A stretch of 11,827 bases of DNA from Methanomassiliicoccaceae archaeon UBA404 (GCA_002498605.1 DAHY01000016.1:1-11827); one strand, 5' to 3'. Shown: positions 1 to 6,956, counted from the stretch's first letter. Made by a program: numbers and translations. The notes: a model not told the origin generated them from the sequence alone.

Positions 1-75
1 TTTGACCGATCGAACCAAAGGTCACAAAGGACGGACTGAGGTGTACGTCAGATGTATTCCTAGGGAGGAGACAAA

Positions 76-606
76 ATGACGAATAAATGTTTGGACACAA
101 CAGCCTTCGGCCTGTTTTTCGTGGCGTTGGTATCTTTACCTATCGCCTTCCTCTGCATATTAGGATATGCAGACGTTGACTACGGAACCGCGGACGAAGA
201 GTTGGGTAAATTTTTGATGGTATGCGCAGTATTCATTCTGATAGCGGCCATCGGGGCATACAAAGCGAATTCAAATTTCGGATTCACGGTTTTCGGACTT
301 GTGGCTACCGGTGTGTTTTTCGCCGGTTACGCGGGCGGAGCACTGTACACTAACCTTGCGTTGGCAATAGTGTACCTGGTCGCATTGGTCTGGTCTTATC
401 TGGCCAAGAACACGCCTGTACTGACAACGATTCTTCTGACCACCGCGTTGATATTCCTGTTCGGAGGAATAAATGTCGCAGAGGGAGGAGACGGAATCTG
501 GTTGCTTCTCAAAGGAATCGCCGCTCTTGCCAACTTTGCCCTGACAATATACCTTGCATTCGCTCTTGTTAAGGTGGAATGTGAAGGCTGCGGTTGCGAA
601 GACTGA
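76..606 (+). CDS. Six-helix membrane protein, GPR1/FUN34/YaaH (acetate transporter)-like
   Basis: A 176-aa, almost wholly hydrophobic protein with about six predicted membrane helices (roughly residues 12-32, 46-63, 68-90, 92-110, 114-132 and 141-168). Length and helix count fit the GPR1/FUN34/YaaH (SatP) family of acetate/succinate-proton symporters. The start of helix 1 (TTAFGLFFVAL) resembles the family's N-P-A-P-x-G-L-hydrophobic opening, but the NPAP motif is degenerate, so the substrate is not secure. The start at 76 is fixed by a strong GGGAGGAG site at 63-70. No clear TATA box is visible in bases 1-62, which hold no other feature I recognise; the promoter may lie outside the window. 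The C-terminal tail is charged and cysteine-rich (CEGCGCED), unusual for the family. It could be a different small membrane protein; family assignment is moderate. Confidence 0.6.
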   Translation: MTNKCLDTTAFGLFFVALVSLPIAFLCILGYADVDYGTADEELGKFLMVCAVFILIAAIGAYKANSNFGFTVFGLVATGVFFAGYAGGALYTNLALAIVYLVALVWSYLAKNTPVLTTILLTTALIFLFGGINVAEGGDGIWLLLKGIAALANFALTIYLAFALVKVECEGCGCED

Positions 607-655
607 TTAAACTGCTTAAAAATTAAAAAAATTTTCCCGAAAGGGGCCCATCCGC

Positions 656-679
656 CCCGGTTGCAGATCTGCAGCCGGG
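656..679. terminator. 24-bp palindrome between convergent genes, likely bidirectional terminator
   Basis: A 12-bp-arm inverted repeat with no loop, centred between 667 and 668. Every base pairs except one G-T wobble (661/674), and the arms read CCCGG...CCGGG outward. It lies between the stop of the membrane-protein gene (604-606) and the stop of htpG (702-704). On the minus strand it is followed by a U-rich run (complement of the A-rich 615-634), which would end htpG transcription. A second smaller hairpin (GGGGC at 643-647 with GCCCC at 654-658) competes with it. Archaeal termination mainly needs the U-tract, so the hairpin's role is inferred. Confidence 0.5.
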
Positions 680-701
680 ACAGACGGGTTAATTTTCTGT
701 A

Positions 702-2606
702 TCAGAACATACTCAGAACAAGGTCGGAATATGCAATCGGATCCTCCAACGGTACGTTGGCCATGATACTCGCCTGCCCGTACATGATTTTCACCATCTT
801 GGCGGCCTTTTCCTTATCCGATTTTATCATTTCTTCCAAAGACCTGAAAGCGGGATGTTCCGAGTTCAGTTCCAATACCTTGGAAGCTTTGACGTTCTCT
901 TCGCCGGCCCCCGGCATCTCCATGAAGTACTTTTCCATCTCCAGGGTGATGTTTCCCTTGGTGGTAAGGAACACCGCATGTTTCTTCAGTTTTCTTGAAA
1001 TTCTGACTTCTTCAACATCATTGCCCAAAGTTTCTTTGACGAAATCAACAACGTCTTTGAACTTCTCGTCTTTTTCTTCGGCTTCTTTCTTTTCTTCTTC
1101 GGACTCGATACCCAGATCGTCGGTTGATACGTTGCACAGGGGTTTTTCGTCATATTTGTTGAGGAAGTTAACCATGAACGGATCGACCTCGTCGGTCATG
1201 AGCAGAACATCGTATCCCTTTTCGAGAACGGGTTCTATCTGAGGAAGGTTTTTCGCACGTTCGACGGAGTCGGAAACAATGTAGTAAATTTTCTCCTGTC
1301 CCTCGGGCATGTTTTCGACATACTCGGCAAGACTCTTCGTTTTCCCTTCAGCCGTTTCAAACAGAAGCAAATTCTGCAAAGTATCTTTGTCCATTCCGTA
1401 GTTGTCCACGATACCGTACTTCAGCTGCGGTCCGAAACCTTTGTAAAATTCCCTGTATGTCTCGGGTTCTTCCTTCATCAGGCGTTCCAGTTCGGATTTG
1501 ATTTTCTTGGTTAGGTTGGAACCGATGGATTTCAACTGTCTGTCATGCTGCAAAACCTCTCTGGATATGTTGAGGGAGAAATCCGGAGAATCCACGATAC
1601 CGCGGACGAATCTGAAATAGTACGGTAGCAGATCCGCGCATTTATCCATTATAAGCACTCCGGAAGAGTACAACTGAAGACCGGGTTGGAAGTCTCTCGT
1701 GTAGAAATCGTAAGGTGCTTTTTTGGGTATGAAAAGCATTGCTTTGTAACTTGTCAGACCTTCGGCATCCACTCTGACAACGGAAACGGGATCTTCAAAA
1801 TCATAGAATGTCTGCTTGTAGAATTCAATGCATTCCTCGTCGGAAACTTCGTCTTTGCCTTTTTGCCATATCGGTATCATACTGTTGATGACTTTGTTTT
1901 CGATGACGGTAATGTATTCTCTTTTAGGTTCGCCTTTCTCATCAACTTCTCCGGTATCTTTCCATTCTCCGGATTCGATGTTCATGTAGATAGGCCAACG
2001 GATGTAGTTGGAATAGTTGGTAACCAGCCCTTTGAGGCGGTTGACGCTGAGAAATTCACTGTATTTTTCATCGTCGGTGTCTTCTTTGATATGCATAGTT
2101 ACGTCGGTACCGACAGAATCCCTTTCTCCCTTGGTTATTGTATATCCGTCGGTTCCTTTGCTTTCCCAGACGGAGGCTTCTTCATCACCGTATGCTTTTG
2201 ATGCGACGGTTACTTTATCGGATACCATGAAAGCCGAATAAAAGCCGACTCCGAACTGTCCGATCACTTTACTGTCCGCGTTTTCGTCCAAATTATTCTT
2301 GAAATCGAAGGAATCGCTGTAAGCAATCATTCCCAGATTTTTCTCCATGTCCTTGGCGGTCATACCCACTCCGTTATCGGAAACGGTGATTGTGCGGGCT
2401 TCCTCGTCAACCGAAATATCGATACGGAAATCGTCCCTTGACATACCGGAGGACGGGTCGGTCATAACATGATAGTTCATCTTGTCTATCGCATCGGAAG
2501 CATTCGACACGATTTCTCTCAAAAATATTTCTTTATGGGTGTAGATGGAATTAACCATCAAATCCATCAAACGCTTGGTCTCTGCCTTGAATTGTTTTTT
2601 TGCCAT
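702..2606 (-). CDS. htpG: Molecular chaperone HtpG (Hsp90 family)
   Basis: A complete 634-aa cytosolic Hsp90, the usual bacterial HtpG length. The N-terminal GHKL ATPase has its signature motifs in order: REIVSNASDA (30-39, with the Mg/ATP Glu and Asn), DNGVGM (77-82) and GQFGVGFYS (116-124). The middle domain carries the SRE motif with the ATP-contacting arginine (R349). The C-terminal dimerisation domain follows a charged linker rich in E and K. The first possible start (TTG, 2612) sits on its own ribosome site. The ATG at 2606 has GAGG six bases upstream and gives the canonical MAKKQF beginning, so I use it. It acts as an ATP-driven dimeric folding chaperone. No co-chaperone genes are adjacent. 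Hsp90 is absent from most archaea, so bacterial origin by transfer is likely (inference). See the CIRCE-like operator at its promoter. Confidence 0.97.
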   Translation of the reverse strand: MAKKQFKAETKRLMDLMVNSIYTHKEIFLREIVSNASDAIDKMNYHVMTDPSSGMSRDDFRIDISVDEEARTITVSDNGVGMTAKDMEKNLGMIAYSDSFDFKNNLDENADSKVIGQFGVGFYSAFMVSDKVTVASKAYGDEEASVWESKGTDGYTITKGERDSVGTDVTMHIKEDTDDEKYSEFLSVNRLKGLVTNYSNYIRWPIYMNIESGEWKDTGEVDEKGEPKREYITVIENKVINSMIPIWQKGKDEVSDEECIEFYKQTFYDFEDPVSVVRVDAEGLTSYKAMLFIPKKAPYDFYTRDFQPGLQLYSSGVLIMDKCADLLPYYFRFVRGIVDSPDFSLNISREVLQHDRQLKSIGSNLTKKIKSELERLMKEEPETYREFYKGFGPQLKYGIVDNYGMDKDTLQNLLLFETAEGKTKSLAEYVENMPEGQEKIYYIVSDSVERAKNLPQIEPVLEKGYDVLLMTDEVDPFMVNFLNKYDEKPLCNVSTDDLGIESEEEKKEAEEKDEKFKDVVDFVKETLGNDVEEVRISRKLKKHAVFLTTKGNITLEMEKYFMEMPGAGEENVKASKVLELNSEHPAFRSLEEMIKSDKEKAAKMVKIMYGQASIMANVPLEDPIAYSDLVLSMF

Positions 2607-2646
2607 GTACAACCTCTTTTCAAATTGTAATACAGTCTGTTTAGTG

Positions 2647-2673
2647 TTAGCACTTCTATATAAGTATTGCTAT
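2647..2673 (-). promoter_or_regulatory. htpG promoter: TATA box inside a CIRCE-like inverted repeat
   Basis: On the plus strand the sequence reads TTAGCACTT (2647-2655), a 9-base spacer (2656-2664), then TATTGCTAT (2665-2673). The CIRCE operator bound by HrcA is TTAGCACTC-N9-GAGTGCTAA. The left arm matches 8 of 9 bases, the right arm 6 of 9, and the spacer length is exact. The core inverted repeat is TAGCA/TGCTA. Read on the minus strand, the spacer holds CTTATATAG, a good archaeal TATA box, about 51-58 bases upstream of the htpG ATG. This predicts a transcript start near 2632 and a short leader. A repressor on the arms would block TBP directly. The match is imperfect and no hrcA gene is in the window, so the regulator's identity is inferred. 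Confidence 0.5.
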
Positions 2674-2734
2674 AATAAATATCAATCCCGTTGAATGGAA
2701 TTTTTTTTAAATAACTTGTATAACATAATCGGTA

Positions 2735-2784
2735 TGACAGACGGAATCCAACAATTTTGTCAGTTTTGACATTCATTTATTAAT
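2735..2784 (+). promoter_or_regulatory. Probable aroA promoter with TGACA inverted/direct sites
   Basis: A TATA-like TTTATTAAT lies at 2776-2784, about 80 bases before the aroA ATG, preceded by CA. The same CATTTATTAA string occurs before the kinase gene at 5638-5647. Just upstream is a perfect 5-bp inverted repeat TGTCA (2758-2762)/TGACA (2767-2771) with a 4-base spacer, and one more TGACA at 2735-2739. Their position immediately upstream of the TATA-like element suits an activator or repressor site. A second candidate TATA (TTTTAAATAA, 2705-2714) would give a longer leader. There is no experimental or comparative support here. Confidence 0.35.
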
Positions 2785-2862
2785 GATAGAAAGGCAATCG
2801 GAAATTACGGGATGCGTATTTTTGTCCGAACACAACAACGATACGACTTTAAGGTGACGAAT

Positions 2863-4122
2863 ATGAGAATAGAGTTTCGGGGAGGCAAAATAAGCGGTAA
2901 AGTATCCCCTCCTCCGTCGAAGAGTCATACGCACCGCGCATTCTTCTTGGCTTCGTTGGCAAAAGGCCGCAGTACCGTGAAGCAGTCGCTTCTGAGCGAT
3001 GATACCTATGCCACCCTGGAAGCCTGCGAATCAATCGGGGCTTCCGTAATAAATGACGTGGGCGACATTGTGATTGACGGAGGCCGGCTTCACTCCCCCA
3101 GGGATGTGGTTGATTGCAGAAACTCCGGTACCACGATGAGACTGTTCACGGGGATATGTTCGCTGTTTTCGGAATCCTGCACCGTTACGGGGGATGAAAC
3201 ATTGGTTAAACGGCCCATGGGCCCTCTGTTGGACTCGTTGGAACAGTTGGAAGTTCAGTGCGAATCGAATAACGGATTCCCTCCGGTAACAATCAAAGGA
3301 CCGAATCGGGGAGGCAGTGTTTCGGTCGACGGAAGCAAAAGTTCGCAATACGCAACCTCGCTGATAATGGCCGCACCTTTGGTCGAAAACGATACCACGG
3401 TCATCCTGACCGGCGAGGTGGTATCCAAACCTTACATAGACATTACCGTGGACATAATGAGGAAATTCGGTGCACAGGTCGAAAAAGAACCTGGTAAATA
3501 CAGAATAAAAGGAGGCACCGGGTACAAACCCTGCGATTATACCGTTCCGGGAGATCCGTCGTCCGCTGCGTTTCCGTTGGTGGCCGGCGCTTTGGGCGGA
3601 TACGTTACGGTTACGGGCTTGGATCCCGAAGAGAAAGGGGATGCCCGTCTGATAGGCATCCTTGAAGACGCGGGATGCGAAGTAATCAGAAAGAAAAGCG
3701 AAGTCACTGTGAAAAACAAGGGGCGGATCAAATCTCTCGAGATTAACATGGGCGATATCCCCGATCTGTTTCCGATTCTTGCCGTTCTGCTGAGTACGGC
3801 GGAAGGAGAAAGCAGACTTTACGGAGCGCCTCATCTGAAATTCAAGGAAAGCAACCGCATAGACACGACGGTGGAAATGCTGTCGGCTATAGGCGCAGAC
3901 ATCGTTCCGACCGAAGACGGCTGCATAATCAAAGGTAAGGAGAGGCTTATCGGCGGCAAAATTGACGCCAGGGACGATCACCGCATACTGATGGCCGCCG
4001 GCATCGCTTCCTTGGTTTGCGACGGGCCGGTTGTGTTCGAAGGGGAAGAATGTTTTTCAATATCTTATCCCGCGTTCCTTACCGATTTGGAAAGAATCGG
4101 AATGAAGATGAAGGTTGTCTGA
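2863..4122 (+). CDS. aroA: 3-phosphoshikimate 1-carboxyvinyltransferase (EPSP synthase)
   Basis: Sixth step of the shikimate pathway: transfers the enolpyruvyl group of PEP to shikimate-3-phosphate, a cytosolic step toward chorismate and the aromatic amino acids. The 419-aa protein shows the family motifs in order: PPSKSHTHRA (17-26, with the substrate-binding Lys-Ser), NSGTTMRL (87-94), RPMGPLLDSL (117-126), GSKSSQYATS (157-166), VPGDPSSAAFPL, the DIPDLFPILAVL segment with the catalytic Asp, LKFKESNRI with the catalytic Glu, and DDHRILMA. Length is normal. The upstream in-frame ATG at 2812 would add 17 non-conserved residues. The ATG at 2863 has AAGGTGA at 2851-2857 and starts on MRIEF, as expected for this family, so I prefer it. 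It stands alone, divergent from htpG, with no other aro gene in the window. Confidence 0.96.
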   Translation: MRIEFRGGKISGKVSPPPSKSHTHRAFFLASLAKGRSTVKQSLLSDDTYATLEACESIGASVINDVGDIVIDGGRLHSPRDVVDCRNSGTTMRLFTGICSLFSESCTVTGDETLVKRPMGPLLDSLEQLEVQCESNNGFPPVTIKGPNRGGSVSVDGSKSSQYATSLIMAAPLVENDTTVILTGEVVSKPYIDITVDIMRKFGAQVEKEPGKYRIKGGTGYKPCDYTVPGDPSSAAFPLVAGALGGYVTVTGLDPEEKGDARLIGILEDAGCEVIRKKSEVTVKNKGRIKSLEINMGDIPDLFPILAVLLSTAEGESRLYGAPHLKFKESNRIDTTVEMLSAIGADIVPTEDGCIIKGKERLIGGKIDARDDHRILMAAGIASLVCDGPVVFEGEECFSISYPAFLTDLERIGMKMKVV

Positions 4123-4129
4123 AACCGAT

Positions 4130-4216
4130 ACTCCCGAAAACATTAAAGTAAAACTCCCGAAAACATTAAAGTAAAACTCCCGAAAACATTAAAGTAAAAC
4201 TCCCGAAAACATTAAA
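4130..4216. repeat. 23-bp tandem repeat, about 3.8 copies
   Basis: Three perfect 23-base units (4130-4152, 4153-4175, 4176-4198), each beginning ACTCCCGAAAACATTAAA, are followed by an 18-base partial fourth copy (4199-4216) that runs into the next gene's promoter. The array begins seven bases after the aroA stop and ends two bases before the GCTATATAG box of the DUF4143 ATPase gene. Units abut with no spacers, so this is not a CRISPR array. The perfect identity implies recent expansion by slippage or active homogenisation. The placement suggests either an array of protein-binding sites controlling the downstream gene or a recombination/insertion footprint at the edge of an AT-rich segment. 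No sequence-level evidence decides between these. Confidence 0.9.
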
Positions 4217-4218
4217 AT

Positions 4219-4227
4219 GCTATATAG
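4219..4227 (+). promoter_or_regulatory. TATA box of the DUF4143 ATPase gene
   Basis: GCTATATAG lies 41-49 bases upstream of the ATG at 4268 and directly follows the 23-bp repeats. A start of transcription near 4248-4252 would leave a leader of only about 15-20 bases. No good ribosome site is visible (only AGGA at 4250-4253), so translation may depend on a near-leaderless transcript. This is inferred from spacing. Confidence 0.5.
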
Positions 4228-4267
4228 TAATATCATTCTGGTACAGAGTAGGATGTGCTAAAATAAT

Positions 4268-5554
4268 ATGACGCTTAGGAAAGATGGATATCGGGACAGA
4301 CTTGTTGATAATACTATAGGCGATTATCTAAAAACATTCGGTGCAATATCTATTGAAGGTCCCAAATGGTGTGGCAAAACTTGGACGGGTCTAAATCATT
4401 CTAATAGCGTAATATTCATTGATGATCCAAGAGGAGGTTTCAACAATAGACGCCTTTCCGAACTTGATCCTGAATTTGCATTAAAAGGCAAAAACCCTCA
4501 TCTTATTGACGAATGGCAGGATGTTCCTCCGTTATGGGATGCAGTACGTCACAAAGTTGACGCCTCTGGAAAAAAAGGGATGTATATCCTAACCGGTTCG
4601 GCAACACCAAACCGCAAAAATATATCCCACAGTGGAGCGGGACGTATTGGGAAGGTGAGGATGCATACCATGTCGTTATACGAATCAGGTGATTCCAACG
4701 GTGAAGTTTCTTTATTGGATTTATTTGAAAAACCCTGGAAAGAAAATAAATTTACTGAAGATATAAAACTAGAAAAATTAGTGGATTTGATTGTACGAGG
4801 AGGTTGGCCGGGCGTTTTGGGAATAAAAACAAAATCTGCTATGGACCTTACCAAAGGATATTTGGAAGCCATACTTGACGATGATATACGTACGATAGAC
4901 GGTATTCAACGTGACGGAAGAAAGATGCTCATGTTGCTAAAGTCTCTTGCACGGAACGAGTCTACGGTTGTGAGCAACAATACCCTAATCCGCGACATGT
5001 CTGAAATAGGTGATGAAAAAATATCATATCCGACCCTGTCCGACTATTTGGACGTGTTAAAAAGATTATATATCATAGTTGAACAACCCGCATTTAACCC
5101 CAATTTACGCTCATCAGTACGAGTAGGTAAATCCCCTAAGAGAAGGTTTATCGATCAGTCTCTGGCCATCGCATCTTTAGGAGCAACTCCTGAAATGTTG
5201 ATAAAAGATCTGAATACTTTAGGATTTATGTTCGAATCATTATGTATGCGCGATTTAACTGTATATGCCGAATCCTTTGGAGGTAAAATTCATCACTATC
5301 GCGATAGTGAAGGGAGAGAAATTGATGCCGTGGTCGAACTATCTGACGGACGATGGGGGGCGTTTGAAATAAAGCTCGGAGCAAATCAGATAGATAAAGC
5401 CGCAGAGAATCTTTTAAAATTCGATGAAATTACTTCAAGAGATCAAAAGTCAAAAAGACCATCGGTACTTTGTGTAATCTGCGGGTTGACTCCTGCCGCA
5501 TACAAACGGGATGACGGGGTATATGTGATTCCGATAACAGCGTTAAAGAATTAA
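4268..5554 (+). CDS. AAA+ ATPase of the DUF4143 family
   Basis: A 428-aa protein. The N-terminal AAA+ domain has Walker A GPKWCGKT (31-38), Walker B HLIDEW (78-83), a sensor-1 segment ILTGSA (107-112) and a possible arginine finger at R126. A helical middle region (about 190-280) leads into the C-terminal DUF4143 domain. There, EIDAVVE (351-357) and EIKLG (367-371) provide the Asp and Glu-x-Lys of a PD-(D/E)XK nuclease-like fold. These proteins are common in archaea and gut bacteria, often in many copies per genome. Their physiological role is not established; links to mobile DNA have been suggested from their patchy distribution. Here codon use is clearly more AT-rich than in aroA, and the gene sits alone behind tandem repeats, which fits acquired DNA. 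The start is the first ATG after the TATA box. The active-site residues appear intact, so this copy is not obviously decayed. Confidence 0.9.
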   Translation: MTLRKDGYRDRLVDNTIGDYLKTFGAISIEGPKWCGKTWTGLNHSNSVIFIDDPRGGFNNRRLSELDPEFALKGKNPHLIDEWQDVPPLWDAVRHKVDASGKKGMYILTGSATPNRKNISHSGAGRIGKVRMHTMSLYESGDSNGEVSLLDLFEKPWKENKFTEDIKLEKLVDLIVRGGWPGVLGIKTKSAMDLTKGYLEAILDDDIRTIDGIQRDGRKMLMLLKSLARNESTVVSNNTLIRDMSEIGDEKISYPTLSDYLDVLKRLYIIVEQPAFNPNLRSSVRVGKSPKRRFIDQSLAIASLGATPEMLIKDLNTLGFMFESLCMRDLTVYAESFGGKIHHYRDSEGREIDAVVELSDGRWGAFEIKLGANQIDKAAENLLKFDEITSRDQKSKRPSVLCVICGLTPAAYKRDDGVYVIPITALKN

Positions 5555-5574
5555 TCACAAACTTAAATCCGTAT

Positions 5575-5608
5575 TGTTATTTTTCAAATTTCAATAACAC
5601 CGCGTTAT
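5575..5608 (+). terminator. Inverted repeats and T-run after the DUF4143 gene
   Basis: TGTTATT (5575-5581) and AATAACA (5593-5599) form a perfect 7-bp stem around an AT-rich loop that includes a T5 run (5580-5584), 20 bases after the stop codon. A further GTTAT at 5604-5608 pairs with ATAAC at 5594-5598 in an alternative 5-bp hairpin. The T-run makes this the likely terminator for the ATPase gene. The alternating GTTAT/ATAAC half-sites could equally be an operator for the kinase operon downstream, whose TATA-like TTTATTAAA is at 5640-5648. Confidence 0.4.
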
Positions 5609-5701
5609 CAGATTTAGCCATTATTTTAAATTAAACACATTTATTAAAGAATGGCCGTCTATCCGGTGGTATACCGACGATGTTCGTTTAAGGGGTGTTT
5701 C

Positions 5702-6298
5702 ATGTATTGCATCTTGATGTCCGGACTGCCTGCTTCTGGCAAGACGACAGTTGCAGAATATATTTCGGAAAAAATGAATTTGTCCGTAATATCCAAGGAC
5801 GACATCAAAGAGATTCTGTTTGATACAATCGGATTCACTTCCAGAGAAAACAAATTGAAACTGGGTATCGCAAGTTCCGGAATCATGAATTATATCGTTG
5901 AAAAGATGATGCAGAACAATTTACCATTTATTGTTGACAATAATTTTGAAAATACCGGTGCATCGGAAATCAAAAATTTGGTTAAAAAGTACAATTATGA
6001 TGCCGTAACTGTACTTGTTGACGGTGATATCGATATTATATACGGCAGATTCATCGAACGTGATAAATCTCCCGACAGGCATAGAGGCCATGTAGTCAAT
6101 ACGATGTATCCTGAAAAAGAAACAAATCAATCTGAACCGATACTGGACAAAGATACTTTCGAAAGCAGATATGTCGGCCGAGACATGAGAGATTTTGCCG
6201 TCGGCAAGAAATTCACCGTCGATTCCTCATACGAAGGCGAAGATGACCTGATTTCTCTGGTAAATAATATAAAATACTACGTGGGAATGAATGATTGA
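5702..6298 (+). CDS. P-loop kinase (AAA_33/zeta-like), substrate unknown
   Basis: A 198-aa small-molecule or nucleic-acid kinase-type P-loop protein. The Walker A motif GLPASGKTT is at residues 8-16, followed by SKDDIKEIL, where a nucleotide/acceptor-binding Asp is expected. The IVDNNFEN segment at mid-protein matches the second beta-strand region of this family, and RFIERDKSPDRHRGH is a basic, lid-like segment. This resembles uncharacterised ATP-binding proteins of gut Firmicutes; I cannot name a substrate. An upstream in-frame ATG at 5651 would add 17 residues. The ATG at 5702 has AGGGGTG at 5691-5697 and begins right at the first beta strand, and the TATA-like box at 5640-5648 predicts transcription starting after 5651. 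The stop overlaps the start of the HAD phosphatase, so the two are co-translated. A kinase plus phosphatase pair suggests salvage or repair of one phosphorylated compound (inference). Confidence 0.75.
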   Translation: MYCILMSGLPASGKTTVAEYISEKMNLSVISKDDIKEILFDTIGFTSRENKLKLGIASSGIMNYIVEKMMQNNLPFIVDNNFENTGASEIKNLVKKYNYDAVTVLVDGDIDIIYGRFIERDKSPDRHRGHVVNTMYPEKETNQSEPILDKDTFESRYVGRDMRDFAVGKKFTVDSSYEGEDDLISLVNNIKYYVGMND

Positions 6299-6956
6299 GA
6301 TGGTTAAAGCAGTATTGTTTGATATGGACGGCGTTCTGATAGACACTGAGAGGCTGAATCTAAAACTTATGATAGAAGCTTCCAAGGAATTCGGATTTGA
6401 TGTCGACCCGGCAGACATATTGAGTCTCAGAAGCACTGCCCCCGAAGAATGTGCGGCTTTTTACCGTTTAAAATACGGGGATAATTTTGATTTCTACGAA
6501 ATCCGTGAAGCACGCAGAAAAACCCTAAGGGAATACATAGAAAAAAACGGCCTATGTCTAAAAACAGGTGTGAAGGAAACCTTGGATTTTCTTAAGGAAA
6601 ACAATGTGAAGACCGCTGTCGTGACTTCAACACAGTACGATCGGGCGGCGAATTACATAAAAATGCTGAAAATCGAAAACATGTTCGACGTCATCGTTTC
6701 CACGTCTCTGGTCGAAAGAGGAAAGCCATACCCCGATGTTTATCAGTATGCCGCCGAAAAAATCGGAGAGAAACCCGAAGATTGCATAGCAGTGGAAGAT
6801 TCGCCCAACGGTGTGCGTTCCGCTTACGATGCGGGATGCAGAGTCGTCGTCATTCCCGATCTTACCGAAGCGGACGAGGACATGCTTCAAATGGGCACAT
6901 GGATTTTGGATTCCATGGAAGAACTTATCGACATCGTTGATAAACTCATCAATTGA
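6291..6956 (+). CDS. HAD-superfamily phosphatase/phosphoglucomutase-like (subfamily IA)
   Basis: A 221-aa haloacid-dehalogenase-fold enzyme with all four catalytic motifs: DMDGVLIDTE (11-20, nucleophile D11 and acid/base D13), VTST (111-114), the lysine in ERGKPYPDVY (K145), and VEDSPNGVRSAYDAG (168-182) with the Mg-binding acidic pair. A helical cap (about 20-90) after motif I places it near beta-phosphoglucomutase and phosphoglycolate-type phosphatases. The substrate cannot be read from sequence. The start at 6291 overlaps the kinase stop (6296-6298) in another frame, with GTGGGA at 6281-6286 as ribosome site; an ATG at 6300 is a weaker alternative. It is the last gene of the two-gene operon, and its 3' end overlaps the convergent isomerase-like gene by 8 bases. 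Confidence 0.85.
   Translation: MIEMVKAVLFDMDGVLIDTERLNLKLMIEASKEFGFDVDPADILSLRSTAPEECAAFYRLKYGDNFDFYEIREARRKTLREYIEKNGLCLKTGVKETLDFLKENNVKTAVVTSTQYDRAANYIKMLKIENMFDVIVSTSLVERGKPYPDVYQYAAEKIGEKPEDCIAVEDSPNGVRSAYDAGCRVVVIPDLTEADEDMLQMGTWILDSMEELIDIVDKLIN
6949..6956. other. Shared stop-codon palindrome of two convergent genes
   Basis: The 8-base palindrome TCAATTGA carries the TGA of the HAD gene on the plus strand (6954-6956) and the TGA of the isomerase-like gene on the minus strand (6949-6951). The two coding regions overlap by exactly these 8 bases. There is no room for separate terminators, so transcripts from each side must run into the other gene, giving antisense 3' ends. Confidence 0.9.

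Noticed and set aside
661..1242. Long plus-strand open frame opposite the htpG 3' end, Ser/Phe-rich
   Set aside because: Antisense of htpG; starts inside the intergenic palindrome without a ribosome site and shows only codon-mirrored composition.
2812..2862. N-terminal extension of aroA from an ATG at 2812
   Set aside because: The extra 17 residues do not resemble any EPSP synthase N-terminus, and the ATG at 2863 has a much better ribosome site.
3031..3981. A 316-codon open frame on the strand opposite aroA
   Set aside because: It lies wholly inside the well-supported aroA coding region, has no domain, membrane or ribosome-site support, and its composition is that of an antisense shadow.
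4130..4216. Tandem repeats as a CRISPR array
   Set aside because: The 23-base units abut directly with no spacers and there are no cas genes.
4253..4261. Three-codon upstream ORF (ATG TGC TAA) before the DUF4143 start
   Set aside because: Could act in translational control, but such a short frame is expected by chance in AT-rich leader DNA and nothing else supports it.
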